Part shown: piece after piece, positions 1 to 14,878 of the stretch
Numbering within the stretch: position 1 is the first letter of the stretch
Layout: each line of letters begins with the position of its first letter
Assembly (NCBI RefSeq): GCF_030463535.1
Contig: NC_132892.1
Span: 30,400,936-30,464,935 of the forward strand
Direction: 5' to 3'
Source: Salminus brasiliensis
Taxonomy: Eukaryota > Chordata > Actinopteri > Characiformes > Bryconidae
Length of the DNA stretch: 64,000 nucleotides
Notes under the pieces: model-generated
Told to the model about the DNA's origin: nothing
Databases searched by the model: none
What the model saw: only the letters and a program-made list of their open reading frames with translations
Program-made: the position numbers and the translations under genes

Positions 1-1615
1 TGATAATGTAAATGGTAAAAACACTGTTCTATTTTCGATTTGTGTCCAAAACGTTCAGATTTGCTGTGTGAATAAGTGGCCCAAATCTGACGTGTGAGTG
101 TGGTGGCCCAAATCTGACGTGAGTGTGGTGGCCCAAATCTGACGTGAGTGTGGTGGCCCAAATCTGACGTGTGAGTGTGGTGGCCCAAATCTAACGTGTG
201 AGTGTGGTGGCCCAAATCAGATCTTTTGGACACATGTGACACAGATGTGCCAGTGTGAATAGAAAAAATCCAAACTCCAAAATTTCAATTTGGGCCACTA
301 TGGCTACATTCACACAGCAGGCGAAATCCAATCTTCTTCATCACATGTGATACATGTAACACACAGATGTGTTATCCGTGTGGTAGTGTAAACAGTACAA
401 ATACACTGAATCTGAGTTGTATTCAAAAAGATCAGATTTGAGCCACTTTTCCTGCTGTGTAAACATAGCCAAAGTGGCCCAAATCCGATCTATTTGGGCA
501 CATGTGACACAGATGTGTTATCTGTAGGGAAGTATGAATGACAAAACTCACTGAATCGGATATGTTCAGTTTCGGGCCACTTTCACACAGCAGGTGAAAG
601 CGGCCCAAATCCGATCTATTTAGACACATGTGACCCAGATGTGTTTTCTATGTGGTTGTGTAAACAGTAAAAACACACAGAATCTGACATCATTTCTGAG
701 TTAGCCCACTTTTGCTACATTCACACAGCAGGTGAAAGCGGCCCAAATCTGATCTTTTTGGACACGTGTGACACAGATGTGTTACCTGTGTGAAAATGAA
801 ACACTATAAACCACACTGAATCTGACATAATTGTGATTTGGCCACTTTGGCTATCACTTCAACCAAAGCGGGTGAAGAAAGCGCCCAAATCCGATCTTTG
901 CGAACATGATAAACTGTGGGGCAGTGTGAAACGACTAAACACACTGAACGATCTGACATTTCCAGCCACTTAGCCACAAATCCATCTTTGGTCCAATGTG
1001 ACTCTGTGTGTTATCTGTGTGGAAAACACTGAATCTGTCAGTTCCGTTTCCAATATATCGTCCAAAACGATCAGATTCTGCAGTTCCCAGATCCCCCTCA
1101 CTCCCCCACCCAAAAGTGCATCACACTGGTGTGCCCTCAAATCCTGCACCTTGTGACACATGTGCCCAGATGTTTATCTTTGTGTCAGTGTGAATAGAAA
1201 AAATCCAAACTCCAAAAATTCAATTTGGGCCACTATGGCTACATCACACAAGCAGGGGCGAAATCCAATCTTCTTCATCACATGTAACACACAGATGTGT
1301 TATCCGTGTGGTAGTGTAAACAGTACAAATACACTGAATCTGAGTTGTATTCAAAAAGATCAGATTTGAGCCACTTTTACCTGCTGTGTAAACATAGCCA
1401 AAGTGGCCCATATCCGATCTATTTGGGCACATGTGACACAGATGTGTTATCCGTGTGGTAGTGTTAACATTACAAATACACTGAATCTGACATTTTCATT
1501 TCCGATTTTTGTGTCAAAAAAGATCAGACTTGGGCCACAAAAATGGCCCAAATCTGATCTGTTTGTACACAAATCAGACTTTAACAGCAATCCAATTTGG
1601 CATTCGTCATAAACA
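1..1615. repeat. Satellite-like interspersed repeat block
   Basis: At 60-230 a short unit containing GTGGCCCAAATCTGACGT is repeated about five times. From 236 to 1600, units of roughly 125-140 bp recur, each with ACACAGATGTGTTATC, a CTGAATCTGACAT core and a GGGCCACTTTGGC core. The stretch 236-480 is repeated at about 1165-1420, so there is also a period of about 940 bp. Open frames here on both strands are by-products of the repeat. I see no gene. Confidence 0.75.
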
Positions 1616-1965
1616 TGTGCTGAGGAGAAAAGCACAAGGACGACAGCAGTAAGGGAGGTTTTCACTGGCGGGATAGTGAGGTAGCTATCCAGTGAAGTAG
1701 CTGACATGACCCCATACTGACCCATCATCCAAGTCTTTGCCCTCTCTGGCCTCTCCTCTCTCTCATGACTACTCCAGCACATTTGGACAAGCTAATGCTA
1801 AAATGCTAATGATGTTTGACAACAGGGTCATAATGACCTAGCACAAGCTGGAGAAGCTAACAAGACTGAGACAACAGATCCACAACCAGCCTTGATTGAC
1901 CTTCATTTACCCAACCACCTGTTATTATTGCCCCTTTATGAGGCAGGTTTGTGAGGACTACAGAT

Positions 1966-2216
1966 GTGTACAGTATGGGGACAAAAGTATTGGGACACCT
2001 GCTCGTTTATTGTTTTTTTTTTGTTTTTTGAAATCAAGGGGATTAGGAATGAGTTATTTCTGCTACTGTCCAGGAAAGAAGGAAGGCTTTCTACTAGATT
2101 TTAGCGGCGCATTGCTGTGAGGATTTGATTGCAGAGACTCAACTGCTCCACAGCTCAATGCTGGGTGCCAATAGGCTCAAGTTAAGTACTTCTTCTCTAC
2201 ATGGACTAGACAAGCT
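1966..2216. mobile_element. Truncated DNA transposon, family with GGACAAAAGTATTGGGACACC ends
   Basis: The left end reads GGACAAAAGTATTGGGACACC. The same end, or its reverse complement, recurs at about 12785, 18745, 21575, 31665 and 32155. The copy breaks off in a TG microsatellite. No transposase is visible, so it looks non-autonomous. Confidence 0.65.
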
Positions 2217-2218
2217 GT

Positions 2219-2219
2219 G

Positions 2220-2262
<43 letters not shown>
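2219..2262. repeat. (TG)n microsatellite
   Basis: About 22 TG dinucleotides with one early interruption, at the broken end of the transposon fragment. Confidence 0.95.
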
Positions 2263-2264
<2 letters not shown>

Positions 2265-2571
2265 CTTTACAGTAGGGTCCCATCCAGTGCTCTTGTTTGT
2301 GGGCTTGGCTGAGCTTCAGGCCTCCTTCACACGGCCCAAGCCCTTCTCCTCGTTGGGCTGATGATGTCAGCCAGTTTGGCGCTTTCTCCAGAGGTTGGAG
2401 GACCAGAATAAACTCGGTGGGCATTTCTTAACACACTGATGCAATTTGTCTCGCTTGTGTTTGGGTTACTATGGACCGCAGGCGAGAGCTTTTGTGCTAC
2501 AGAAAATCACACTTAAATGAATGACCAAATTAAGCCACCCCCCCAACCCCAACCCCACACCCTGGACCGAC

Positions 2572-2578
<7 letters not shown>

Positions 2579-2626
<48 letters not shown>
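2579..2626. repeat. (AC)n microsatellite
   Basis: An uninterrupted AC run of about 24 units. Flanking sequence shows no gene. Confidence 0.95.
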
Positions 2627-2627
<1 letters not shown>

Positions 2628-2739
2628 GTAGTTAAGAAGCAAAAATATCTCCTTTTTGTGCTTTCTGTTCAAAGGAGGAGCAAAAACAAACACATATTTG
2701 TTTGAGGAACATCCTGAGAACAGCACGATAAGAAGACCA

Positions 2740-3210
2740 CTCGTTTGTGTGTGTGTGTGGAGGGGATCTGAGGAGGGGGTGCTCTTTTTTAGATCTCCTA
2801 ATTGTGAACGCGCGCTCCCGCGATGCCTCTGTGTGCGCGCGCACCCCGTTTACATTGTGCAGGAGCAGGTGCTGCCCGCATTACCATACAGCTGAGCGGA
2901 GAGCACAACTCACACACACACACACAATGGACAAGAGCCCTGGGGATGGACACGCGAGCACCGCACACACATACGCACACACACACACACACACACGCTT
3001 CAGTCTCTTTTCTCTGAGGAATCATACACGCGCACTCACACACACGCACACACTTACACACACACACACACACATGGCTGTGTCTCTTTTCTCTGAAGTT
3101 TTGCACACGCGTACCGCACACACACACACACACAAAGAGGAAAACACTCACACACACACTCACAAACGCTGCTAACTTTCTCTCAACGTTTTCACACGCA
3201 CACATTCTCT

Positions 3211-3245
<35 letters not shown>
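2740..3245. repeat. CA/TG-rich compound microsatellite region
   Basis: Several CA runs (2910-2930, 2965-2997, 3040-3075, 3117-3136, 3216-3243) are separated by short spacers, some similar to one another (TCTCTTTTCTCTGA occurs twice). His/Thr-rich open frames across it are artefacts of the repeat. Confidence 0.85.
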
Positions 3246-3639
3246 GCAAGCTCATGTTTTTACACCACAAACACCTTAAACACTTCAGAAACCGTCTGAA
3301 ATCACATGTCCAACACTATTCTCTTCGTATGAGCGTCATCCCAACACTTCCCATTAGAATGAATGGGCTCCCGAACCCCCTCCATAAACACCACAGCACA
3401 TCTATTTTGTCATCCCTCCACAAATACCTCCACCCTCCTGTGTCTACAGCGGGTTCTAAGCCAGCCCTAAGGTCTGTGGACTTCATGTAGACCTTATAAC
3501 TTCATATAACTTCACATATAACTCCACATATCCCTTATTTGTGTCCACTTTCCCCTCTTTCTGGAGCCCCAGTGCTGGTTGGAGCTGGTTTTTTGGGGGG
3601 GAGCCCCATCAGAAAGCGTGGGGCAGATTGGAAAAGGGG

Positions 3640-3725
3640 GGGAGGTGGTGGCTCATTAGCATATTAGTACCCCGGCATGTGGCAGGCCATATAAAACTGG
3701 AGGCAGGAGGCCTCCCACTAGATCC
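3640..3725 (+). promoter_or_regulatory. Probable dla core promoter
   Basis: TATAAA lies at 3690-3695 in a GC-richer segment about 490 bp before the dla start codon. An octamer-like ATTAGCAT lies at about 3655. Transcription would start near 3720, giving a 5' UTR of about 460 bp with a T-rich TTTA repeat just before the ATG. The spacing and consensus are seen; promoter activity is inferred. Confidence 0.55.
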
Positions 3726-4180
3726 ACAGCAGTGACACCCAGGAGCAGGACGTGGAGAGGCAAAGAGAGAAGTTTTGTAAGGGGGGGAACAGAGCAAGAA
3801 GGAACTACACACACTCACACTCTCGCACTAACACACACACACACTCAAGTTTCAGAGCTGCCTCGCGTTTCCTTCCTGAAGTTCCTTTCACTGGGATTTT
3901 GCTTTTGTGAGGATTATCAACCAATTCTTGACGGGAATCAACAAGTCCTTCCACCCGACGCAGCGTCCGTTCCGTTTTTGTTATCCCGAGGAGGTTAAGA
4001 GGAGGCTTCTTTTTTTTGTTGTTGGGCTCCTCTACTCGCCATCCATGGGAACAACGTGGTTCACTCCGAATCGCTTTTGAGAGCAAAAGTGGCCTCAGCA
4101 AGAAGAACCGGGAGCCAGAGACTTTCCCCCTGAACTCTTATTTATTTATTTATTTATTATTTATTTATTCCTCTCATACC

Positions 4181-9316
<5,136 letters not shown>

Positions 9317-9730
9317 TGGGCCTCCAGGAAGCCGATGCTCATTGTATCCTATGGGAGACGTTTTGAACTCCCATAGAAAATGCTGCTGCTCGAAACCTTA
9401 GGTGGAACTGTCCCACCTCGTGACTACTGCTGCTGAGAAAGTAGGACTGATTTAACTGATATTCAGGGTGAGCTGGTTCTCTGTTCTGAAAGAAGCACAG
9501 GCAAACGGAGGCCTGTAGGCTTGGAACCTTCCGGAAACGGACAGAGGGGAGTGGCTAAACGTTTGCAAGCCCCTCTTTCAAATGTATTTGTAAAATTTAC
9601 CCGTAAAGCCATTTTATAAAGGTGTTGGACAGTGTGTGTCCATTTAGATTTTTTCAAAAAGTTATGACGCGAAAAGAAAAGAGAGAAAAAAAAACGAACA
9701 ACGATCGGAACGATAAAAAAGGAATTCAAG

Positions 9731-10120
9731 GAAATGTATCGCAATGTTCTGCCATGTGGTGCAGTGTGCGGTACTGCGGCAACGTTGTGGCAATGCTTTA
9801 TCAATATTTTGGCAACATTTGCTGTGTTTCTTTCGCCAATCTATCTCCAAGCCCACACAGGCTGTTTCTGTGCCCAGAGACTGCACCAAACGTTAAAAGA
9901 CGTTAAAGAAAGAATACTAGATTAAGAAATGTATCGCCGCGTTTTCGCCAATGTCCGTCTCTTGGATTCTATGGCAACGTCGTGGCAACGTTTTAGCAAT
10001 ATTTTGGCAACATTTGCTGGTTTTTTCGCCAATATCTCCAAGCCCCACAAGTCAGTGTGCAAGAGACTACATCAAAACGGTGGATGTTTGGCCATACTGG
10101 CCTGTCTTTCACTAGGTTGA
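9731..10120 (+). repeat. Tandem duplication of about 195 bp in the dla 3' UTR
   Basis: GAAATGTATCGC begins both copies, at 9732 and 9926, and TTTTGGCAACATTTGCTG recurs at the same relative place. Each copy carries an open frame of 63 codons starting at that ATG (9734-9925 and 9929-10120), and the two peptides can be aligned along most of their length. It is probably a repeat family rather than a gene. Confidence 0.7.
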
Positions 10121-10621
10121 ATGTCGCATGATGTCATATCCTGTCACATGACCAGTGGAAACGCTATGTATTACTTGATCACTGTGTAAATGGGAAAAAA
10201 AAAAATCTCTAAGTCTTCCGAGCCTCCACTTCATTTTGTAATATTGTTTATATGGTTTCGAATATGTATGTAATTATTTTCCTGTCACGAAAAAAGAAGA
10301 AGCGTTTGTGTTCATATGAATATTATCCTCATTTGTTTGTTTATGTTTGTTTCTTTTTTTATGAGAAAAAAAGGTGTATGATTTAAGTTAATTTATTTTA
10401 TTTAAGTTGTATTTCTAAATTTTTGTACCGTTTTTAAGATTATTTAAGTCGTTTCTTATGTCGTACTTGTTATTTGCAAAGGCACTTCGGGTTGCTGGGA
10501 TGTTTTAAGAAAAATATTATTTAAAAAGGATTGTAAAAAGAATGTTATTAATGCTATTGTTTTCATTCCTGCTTTGTTTTCGTTTTGCTTTGGGAAGGAT
10601 TTAGCTTAAATTATTTTTCCA

Positions 10622-10627
10622 AATAAA
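10622..10627 (+). terminator. dla poly(A) signal
   Basis: Canonical AATAAA after about 1.3 kb of 3' UTR. Unrelated repeat-bearing sequence follows from about 10680. Confidence 0.65.
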
Positions 10628-10834
10628 GATTATGAAATATTAAAAGCGCTTCCTGTTTTACTGAACATTCAACACACAGAGTTGTCCAGATTGCGAAAGG
10701 CCTGACTGTGGCCTCGTTTACAGGTCGAGTACACTGGAACAGACTTAAGACATCAGATAAGGAGATTATTGCCATTATCTATAAAGACTATCAAAAAAAG
10801 TGGTCAAAACTGTAATGCAGTGGGCGGGCATTCA

Positions 10835-10995
10835 AAACTTCATCATCACTCTCATGCGAAAACCTTGTATCTCCAATTATTTTGGTGAATCATGTTCATA
10901 ATGTCGAAAATTCTTTATGACGAATAGACCAATAGAAGTGACTTCTATTGAAAGTTACTTTTTTTAAGTCGTCATTTTGGAGATACAAACATTAG
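10835..10995. mobile_element. MITE with CTTGTATCTCCA / TGGAGATACAA ends
   Basis: AACCTTGTATCTCCAA at the left and TTTTGGAGATACAAAC at the right are inverted repeats. Related ends occur at 23710-23735, 51255-51600 and 62990-63010. No coding capacity. Confidence 0.6.
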
Positions 10996-10999
10996 ATAT

Positions 11000-12105
11000 T
11001 GGAGACTTTTCCACACACATCTGTCGCTCGAGCTTTTCATTTTTGCTTTTTGCTTTCTGGTCTTTTTCGAAGTGTTATTAGTGGCTCTTTAGAGGAATGG
11101 CTGGATAGATTGAGGGGGGGGGGGCAGTCTTTTGATAGGGATGTGAACAGAGCTAATCATTGCCATCTGCTGCAGCCTCCTGGTCACCCCATACCGAGCC
11201 ATTCAAGCCCAGTACAGTCCTCCCTCTGCCTCGGCCATACTCTAAACACTGGAACTGGGCCTCAAACAAACACTGCAAAATGGACCAATTATTCCTGCAG
11301 CTCTGTCAACATGATCAGAGAGCAGCGTCAGAGCAGTTTGAGAAGCTCTGTTCTCATCACTGAAACTATACATTATGCCATAAACAGGAATCAATAACCT
11401 TCAGTTGCTCTGTGTTTTTAGTGGGTCGACTACATTTCTGTACAACTGTATGAATATGAAATCACTTCTTAATCATTTTCTTATTATTCAAATATAAAAA
11501 ACGCTTTATAACGAAGTTTAAATGAGTCTAATTTACACTTTACACAAACTAGCTATCTAATGTCTGAGTGTTTAGCTGCTTAGGAACCCTGGAAGGAGAA
11601 ACCCCGAACGTTGAGGCCCTGCGAACTTTGTAGTTTTGGTGGAGATCTCTTACGACAGTCATCAATGGGACTCTGGGGAGGAGGCGGCGTCACACACAAT
11701 GCTGCAGTGGACAATGGTGCAACACAAAAGGGCAACATTTGGGAGAGCCAGTGTGTGTCTCTGAATGGAGGGAGGAAGGGTGGGATGGGGGGAGCTATGG
11801 GGCAAAAAAACGACAGATGTTGTCTGTCCTCCTGAGTCAAAGCGCCCCGCAGGCAGAAAACACCAGCTAGACCCCACATGGCCGTGGAAGACACAGACAA
11901 TGGAAATACTTCAAGTTTGGGCTAACTCACTTCTCTCCGCTCCGCTAATCCTGCTTGGATTACTTCGGGGCAAACTTTGCTAACTTTTGTTCTTTGCTTT
12001 ACACCATGCTGCTCATTGTTTACACTGACATATCTGTTCTCAGGCTCACAGTGCAGGCCTTGTATTAGTTGCTGCACTTACTTAAAACATTAGTTTAGGT
12101 GAAAT
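11000..12105. other. Intergenic stretch with no recognised gene
   Basis: Moderate-complexity sequence with short open frames on both strands (longest about 132 codons at 10999-11397). None has recognisable domains or conserved-looking composition. A G8 run lies near 11115 and a G-rich stretch at 11764-11800. Confidence 0.5.
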
Positions 12106-12109
12106 TCTA

Positions 12110-12255
12110 AACAAAAAAACATTTCAATTCATTTATGCAGCTTTACAGAAATCCAGAGGTGACCGTGGCAAGGAAAAGCTCCTTCAGTGAAAGAGGAAGA
12201 AACCCTAGAGAGGAACCAAGACTAAAAAGAGGAACCCATCCTTCTCTAATAGTGG
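12110..12255. mobile_element. Interspersed repeat fragment
   Basis: The CAGCTTTACAGAAATCC ... GGCAAGGAAAAGCTCC ... GAGGAACCAAGACT series resembles a repeat common in ostariophysan genomes. It is recognised from memory only and its class is uncertain. Confidence 0.4.
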
Positions 12256-12309
12256 CAAAATGAATCATAATATAGCATCGCAAGGCCACACCAAACCTCA
12301 CCTTACTAC

Positions 12310-12802
12310 ACTGACTACTTTACGTTACACCCATTGCTGACACAGATGTGCAAATAGTCCCTGTAGAGCACTGACAATAGAATAGGACTGTTTGGAGCAG
12401 ATAAACATGAACCTATTGGTTATACTAGCCCCTCTAGCCCACCCCTGCTTAATGCCAGGTGTGGGCTAGAGGGGCTAGTATAAAGCCCCCCAGCACTGAG
12501 AAGCTGTGAAGCAGTGGAAGGAACTGTGTTCTGTGCTCCATCCAATACTTTTGGGATGAGCTGGGGATGATGTGGTGGGATGGTGATCATCCAACATCCT
12601 GACCTCACTAACGATGCTCTTGTGGCTGAATGCAGTCAAATCCTCACAGCAATGCTCCTCCAAAATCTAGTAGAAAGCCTTCTTCCATGGACAGTAGAGA
12701 CAGTTACTCCAGCAAAAGCAGGACATACTCTTTTTAATAGCCTTGATTTCAGAAGAAACAATGAATGAGCAGGTGTCCCAATACTTTTGTCCATACAGAC
12801 CA
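12310..12802. mobile_element. Non-autonomous DNA transposon with internal hairpin
   Basis: Same family as 1966-2216. The right end is GGTGTCCCAATACTTTTGTCC at about 12773-12793. The internal modules (CCCATTGCTGACACAGATGTGC, CTAATGCCAGGCGTGGGCT-type, CATCCAACATCCTGACC, CAATCCTCACAGCAATGCTCC-type) recur at 21150-21600, 22490-22690 and 31655-32180. It contains a perfect 23-bp stem (12420-12442 with 12461-12483). Confidence 0.7.
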
Positions 12803-13124
12803 TTTGAACTGCAAGTGATGTTTTTGGGCTCTGTATTGTGTTTGAGCATCTTAGCACTTAGTGCTTCAACTAAAGCCTTACATTTTCTTCTCAATTTAGT
12901 TAGGTGTACTTCCAAACACCCACCAGCTACCACCCACCCACCAGAACCAGTACCACCCACCCACCTTTCACACTACGCTTCCAGTGCTTCATGAAGCTCT
13001 ACAACCTCTACAACCTACAACTGCTGCTAATACAACATCAATGTACAGCTCAACTCCCTAATTGCCAGTTCTTATACATCAACTAACAAATGCCCACACT
13101 GACTAGCCTGACTAGCATCAGACT

Positions 13125-13260
13125 AAGTGATGGGGGGAGAGGGAGGGCCATCCTACCCACTCAGATAGAGTAAGAGTGCTCTTTGGGACTCTTGGCCATA
13201 AATGGCTATGGCATCACTGGGGATCGAACCTGTGCGCTCACAAAGACAGGGACGACAACA
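13125..13260 (-). mobile_element. SINE-like fragment (reverse orientation)
   Basis: GGGGATCGAACC at about 13219 is a reverse-strand pol III B-box-like motif, with GCCATAAATGGC nearby. Fragmentary; class uncertain. Confidence 0.35.
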
Positions 13261-13394
13261 ACAGCTGTGTAGATCAACCTCCAACATCTGAACATCAGTA
13301 CTAGCATCAGAAAAGTAAAAGTAGAGTAGGAATATTAAATTCCCACTATTTGAATAGAATATTTCCTTTTCCCTGACTACGACGAGGGTCCAAT

Positions 13395-13765
13395 CAGAAA
13401 GTGAAAAAACCTTTTTGCAATATTAATGTGTCTTCGTGGAATCGGTCTGAAGACTGGATGAGGAACCCGCTCTGTCCTTCAATTAGCGCTAGTGGCCGGG
13501 TTGACTTCATGGAAAAGCAGGACGGGAATGAGAAGGTTTGCTCTGTGATCCCATTGCAATTTAATGAGCAGATTGTGTACAGTCCTCAGGGAACCGGCGG
13601 TAACGCTATATCCCCTGCACAGCAGAGACGCCAAAACGTAACACAGCACTGTGCTGAAAATGTACAGTCGGCTGGAACACTTACTTCGGTTTTAACCGTT
13701 CAACCGCCGTGCCATCATTACGCCTACGGAAGCATAGAACAGCTGGCAGAACAAGAATGTTAAAG
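13395..13765 (+). other. Unique-sequence island with a 120-codon open frame
   Basis: This block stands out because no repeat family in the window matches it. The open frame at 13401-13763 has no recognisable domain and no convincing start context. The AT-rich homeodomain-like CAATTTAATGAG (13558-13569) suggests that a conserved noncoding element is as likely as a small gene. Confidence 0.25.
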
Positions 13766-13769
13766 GGGA

Positions 13770-14878
13770 AAGGGTCTCTGAATACAGAGAAGGAGGTGTT
13801 CCAAGAAGTGGAGCTGGTCTGACAGGTGGAGGGAGAAGGGAAAATGGAGGGATGAAGATAAGAGTGAAAAAAGAAGAAGAAGAAGAAGAAGAGGTACGGC
13901 AGTGCCAGCGCGGGGCATGATGAAAAAGTCATGAGCGGAGGCCGAGTCTAGCTTAAGTTACACTCTGGCGCTCCTAAAGTAATGAACGAGGGAACGAGAG
14001 GCGCAGGGACGGAGGGATGGACGAGGAAAGAGAGATACAAGATGCTGGCAGGCTCGATGGGGGACTGGCGAAATGAGGCAGTGAAAGCAGAGTTCATGGT
14101 GGTCCTCACGGTGTGAGGGGTGCGTAACAGTGAGCAAGCTTTCTAATAATAACTGCACTCTTGTAAAGCCTTTGAACACTCAGTCTCACCGGCTACCTCC
14201 CGCTTTTGTCAATGGACTTGCCAGTGGACTATACTAAACCAACGGAAGTACCAACAGGGACAGTTAAGAGGATCTTCGACATGCACTTATTGCACATAGC
14301 CATTGATGGAGTCCTCCTCTCTTCATTGTGCCTAATCGTTGGCATAAACACCACCTGACCTTTGAGCTCAGAGGAACTGCTTTAACTTCTGACCTACATT
14401 CAAATATCCTGTTTCTGCTAAAGATCCTGGTAAGATTGCACCTCCACCATCACATGAGCGAGGAGCTAACAGCCTCTCTTCACATTGCAGATGTAAATTA
14501 TTCACGACTGCTTGGATTCTGTCACATTCCACCAATCAGGCGAATTGAGGTGACCGATCAGCTGCCGTGATATCGTAGAGCTCATGCCGTGCTCCTCCCC
14601 TTGGCCTGACACCGTCTACCTACCAATCAGATGAATGAACTGAGGTTGTGTGTCCACCACTAGATGGTAACTGCAGATTTCGGCGCACCTTTGCTGGGAT
14701 CTTATTCTAACAGGTTTTCCTCTGTTCCCTTCGAGATCCTGCTACCATTAGATTGGCTTGCGTCTTCACTGGAAACTCATTAGGGACTGTTTGACCTGCG
14801 AAGACCTGTAGAAGCAAGGGAGCGAAGAGTAGAACTGAAAAAAAGTTCTACAACGAATGCGGGTGAGATTTCTGAAGA
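13770..14878 (+). other. Upstream region and probable 5' UTR of the long triobp form
   Basis: A GAA run at 13868-13892 is followed by unique sequence up to the start codon at 14879. No TATA box or obvious CpG island could be picked out. The transcription start is not determined. Confidence 0.35.

Larger units (their letters stand above)
9317..10650 (+). other. dla 3' UTR
   Basis: Sequence from the dla stop codon to just past the poly(A) signal AATAAA at 10622-10627. The distal part is AT-rich, with many T and A runs. It contains a tandem duplication (next entry). The length fits an unstable, cyclically expressed message, but no specific element is certain. Confidence 0.7.

Noticed and set aside
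3254-3490. A 78-codon frame upstream of dla
   Set aside because: No domain, no codon signal, and it sits between a CA repeat and the promoter; treated as noncoding.
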